Assembly: GCA_947165105.1 (NCBI GenBank)
Contig: CAMUZC010000033.1
Span: forward strand, 1 to 16,133
DNA: 16,133 nt
Origin: an uncultured Lachnospiraceae bacterium
Lineage (GTDB): Bacteria > Bacillota_A > Clostridia > TANB77 > CAG-508
Direction: 5' to 3'
Below, in pieces: positions 14,633 to 16,133 of the stretch. The notes beneath the pieces were generated by a model that had not been told where the DNA came from, did not search any database, and saw only the letters and a list, made by a program, of their open reading frames with translations. The position numbers and the translations under genes were made by a program. Position 1 is the stretch's first letter, and every line of letters begins with the position of its first letter.

Positions 14633-15397
14633 CTATTTTTCACCAAAAAACAGAGTATTCGAAATTAGTTCATTTATTATACTAATATAACGATCTGGAT
14701 TATTTATACTTAATTCTCCATGAGAATACTTAGGTATTATTTCCATTCTACTTGCTCTTATTTTTTCGTTAATCATATTAGCTGATTTTTTCATTATAGG
14801 TCTTTCTTTATTTCCAACAACAACTAATACTCTTGCTTTTGTATCTTGTAAAGTATCTTTAATTTTATATTTTGAATTTGCCTCCATAAAAGCAATCATA
14901 TTTTCTTTTGTAATTTTGCATGTATCTCTATAATAATCTTCAAATAAATCATTTCTTATTCTTAAAGAATTAAATTGCATTTTTGAAAACCATTTTTTTG
15001 ATATTAGTCCATAACTCATTGAAAATGCAGGTTTTATCATTTTCTGTGTGGCTTTCATAGGCATTGCTAATGCACTTTCTATAATCGCAAAATCACAAAT
15101 ATCACTTTTTCTTGATAATATTTCTAAAAGAATTTGGCCTCCTAAAGATAGCCCTCCTATTAAGTGAATATGTCCATTACATTTATTTGTTATATAATCT
15201 ATAATTTCTTGTGCATTATCTTCAATACTTGTAAAATTCCTATCGCTATCTGAATGCCCATCTAATATTGGAATAATTACATGAAAACTATTTTGTAATT
15301 TTTCTGCTTCATCTCTGTAATTCCACCAAGAAAGTCCACCTCCGTGTAACAACATTATAGTATCATTTTTACTTTCTCCATATTCTTTAAAATTCAT
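14633..15397 (-). CDS. Alpha/beta-hydrolase fold protein
   Basis: 254 aa. The oxyanion-type motif HGGG appears at residues 18-21. The nucleophile elbow GLSLG has Ser84. IPILDGHSDSD at 42-52 is the common DxxGxG-like strand. The acid region is VLVVVGNKERP, where Glu may take the usual Asp position, and the catalytic His lies in YSHGEL near 230. It fits small cytoplasmic esterases/lipases or peptidases of the Abhydrolase_1/6 type; the substrate cannot be inferred. ATG 15397 is chosen over the longer frame to 15520 because AAGGAAAT precedes it. Also, a strong promoter (15447-15474) lies inside the longer frame, so an mRNA would start after that alternative codon. It is followed on the same strand by the membrane-bound XRE regulator. 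Confidence 0.92.
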   Translation of the reverse strand: MNFKEYGESKNDTIMLLHGGGLSWWNYRDEAEKLQNSFHVIIPILDGHSDSDRNFTSIEDNAQEIIDYITNKCNGHIHLIGGLSLGGQILLEILSRKSDICDFAIIESALAMPMKATQKMIKPAFSMSYGLISKKWFSKMQFNSLRIRNDLFEDYYRDTCKITKENMIAFMEANSKYKIKDTLQDTKARVLVVVGNKERPIMKKSANMINEKIRASRMEIIPKYSHGELSINNPDRYISIINELISNTLFFGEK

Positions 15398-15446
15398 ATT
15401 ATTTCCTTCTTTCAAAAAACTTTCTTGTTTAATTAATATCGATTTT

Positions 15447-15474
15447 ATTATATCATACATTGATATATTTTCAA
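15447..15474 (-). promoter_or_regulatory. Promoter of the alpha/beta hydrolase gene
   Basis: Minus-strand TTGAAA (plus 15469-15474), a 16-bp spacer and perfect TATAAT (plus 15447-15452), 50 bp before ATG 15397. The adjoining stretch 15475-15600 shows no convincing gene; it is slightly richer in GC but broken by stops in all frames. Confidence 0.75.
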
Positions 15475-15600
15475 TCCTAAAATAGTACGCACGGAAAACA
15501 TATCTACCATATATCCGCATTTTTCGATATTTCTATAAGTATACCTTCTGGTACACTCTGTATCACTATCCTGCTGTTAGCGTTTTTTACAATTTAATTT

Positions 15601-15730
15601 TTGTTCAAGAAATTTATAAGTTAATTTTTCAAATTTTTTTGACTTATAAATTTTTATAGGTCAAAAAAGTCTAGATTTTTGACTTATAAAATTTTATCGG
15701 GCAAATTTTTCGATTTTTTTGACCTATAGA
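15601..15730. repeat. Degenerate 40-bp tandem repeat with internal dyads
   Basis: GACTTATAAA or a close variant occurs at 15641, 15681 and 15721, exactly 40 bp apart and each preceded by a T-run. A weaker copy precedes them from 15601. Within 15635-15668 the two 16-bp arms TTTTTTGACTTATAAA and TTTATAGGTCAAAAAA form a near-perfect palindrome (one mismatch, 2-bp spacer). The second unit keeps a degraded version (GACTTATAAA...TATCGGGC). Another inverted copy lies near 15611-15622. The block ends 2 bp from the stop codon of the Fic remnant. Confidence 0.8.
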
Positions 15731-15732
15731 TT

Positions 15733-16088
15733 TTATTTTAAAAATAAATCTGTATATTTTTGAAAAGTAAAAATTTGATTTCTACTATATCCTGTTGTTT
15801 CTACAATAATATCATTATTTAATAAACAATTAATTTTGCCATTACCATCTAAGAAAGGATGGATTGATTCAAATTGATAATGTAAAATTGCAACTTTTAT
15901 TAAATCTGGTGTATCAATTTCTTCGTTATTTATAAATTTTTCAAAATCACTTAAACATTCCGCAACTTCTGTGTGTGGTGGTGGAACATAAACAGCTGTA
16001 CTTGGCATACTACCACCAATCCAATTCTGAGATGTTCTAAATTCTCCTGGCGTTTTTTATCTTGTAGTTCCAAGAACATATCTACGCT
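15733..16088 (-). pseudogene. Decayed Fic-family (AMPylator-type) gene
   Basis: The minus strand reads TPGEFRTSQNWIGGSMPSTA, then VYVPPP and HPFLDGNGK, which are unmistakable parts of Fic proteins (the motif is HPFxDGNGRxxR). Right after HPFLDGNGK the frame jumps to INCLLNNDIIVETTGYSRNQ...YTDLF, which resembles the end of the C-terminal winged helix. The Arg of the Fic motif, the helices behind it and the start of the winged helix (roughly 100-150 residues) are missing. Just before the TPGEF segment, a TAA at about 16057-16059 interrupts the frame next to a run of six A; a 1-bp change could explain it. The intact remainder from ATG 16008 would give 91 aa. The 5' boundary is uncertain. Such a product should lack AMP-transfer activity. 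Confidence 0.85.
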
Positions 16089-16133
16089 CCATACACAGAA
16101 CAACAAATTGTAATTTCTAAATATAATATGTAT

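Noticed and set aside
15398..15520. N-terminal extension of the alpha/beta hydrolase
   Set aside because: A consensus promoter lies within it, and ATG 15397 has its own ribosome-binding site.
15475..15600. Possible gene fragment upstream of the hydrolase promoter
   Set aside because: All frames contain stops, and the short readable peptides match nothing I recognise.
15497..16085. 11-bp direct repeat AACATATCTAC flanking the repeat/Fic segment, as a target-site duplication
   Set aside because: A single 11-mer match in AT-rich DNA over 600 bp can be chance; no terminal inverted repeats or transposase are seen.

Overview
The window looks like chromosomal DNA of an AT-rich, Gram-positive, Clostridia-like anaerobe. 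Sampled core-gene lines are about 23-30% GC. Strong GGAGG ribosome-binding sites, TTGACA/TATAAT promoters with 16-17 bp spacers, and hairpin terminators occur throughout. A T-box leader controls tyrS. YugP, TrmL, S66 peptidase, DapA and a GH13 amylase are all typical of Firmicutes. I cannot assign a species.

Layout from left to right. (1) 1-1632, minus strand: a two-gene operon with its own promoter. It encodes a small secreted/membrane protein that resembles a VirB2/TrbC pilin, then a long protein cut by the left edge. That protein has a receiver-like N-terminus and a 17-residue charged repeat. (2) 1773-3811, minus: a neopullulanase-type GH13 enzyme with promoter and terminator. (3) 3821-5385, minus: tyrS behind a T-box leader. 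(4) 5454-5888, plus: a 144-aa protein of unknown function. (5) 5936-6774, minus: a thymidylate-kinase-like P-loop protein with its own promoter and a GC content clearly above its neighbours. (6) 6804-10072, minus: an apparent operon of YugP-like Zn peptidase, S66 LD-carboxypeptidase, trmL and a PHP-domain phosphoesterase. (7) 10122-11912: a DUF853/HerA-like ATPase on the plus strand, convergent with dapA on the minus strand. The shared terminator lies inside the last dapA codons. (8) 12855-14020: a divergent pair of unrecognised genes (198 aa and 79 aa), again GC-richer and each with its own promoter and terminator. (9) 14074-15474, minus: an alpha/beta hydrolase and a membrane-anchored XRE regulator. 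(10) 15601-16088: a degenerate 40-bp tandem repeat containing a 34-bp near-palindrome, next to a decayed Fic gene.

Housekeeping functions (tRNA charging, wobble-base methylation, lysine/diaminopimelate synthesis, murein recycling, maltodextrin use) alternate with small, self-contained accessory cassettes. The parts most likely to hold something undescribed are the left-edge pilin/receiver-coil operon, which continues outside the window, the divergent 198-aa/79-aa pair, and the palindromic repeat block by the Fic remnant.
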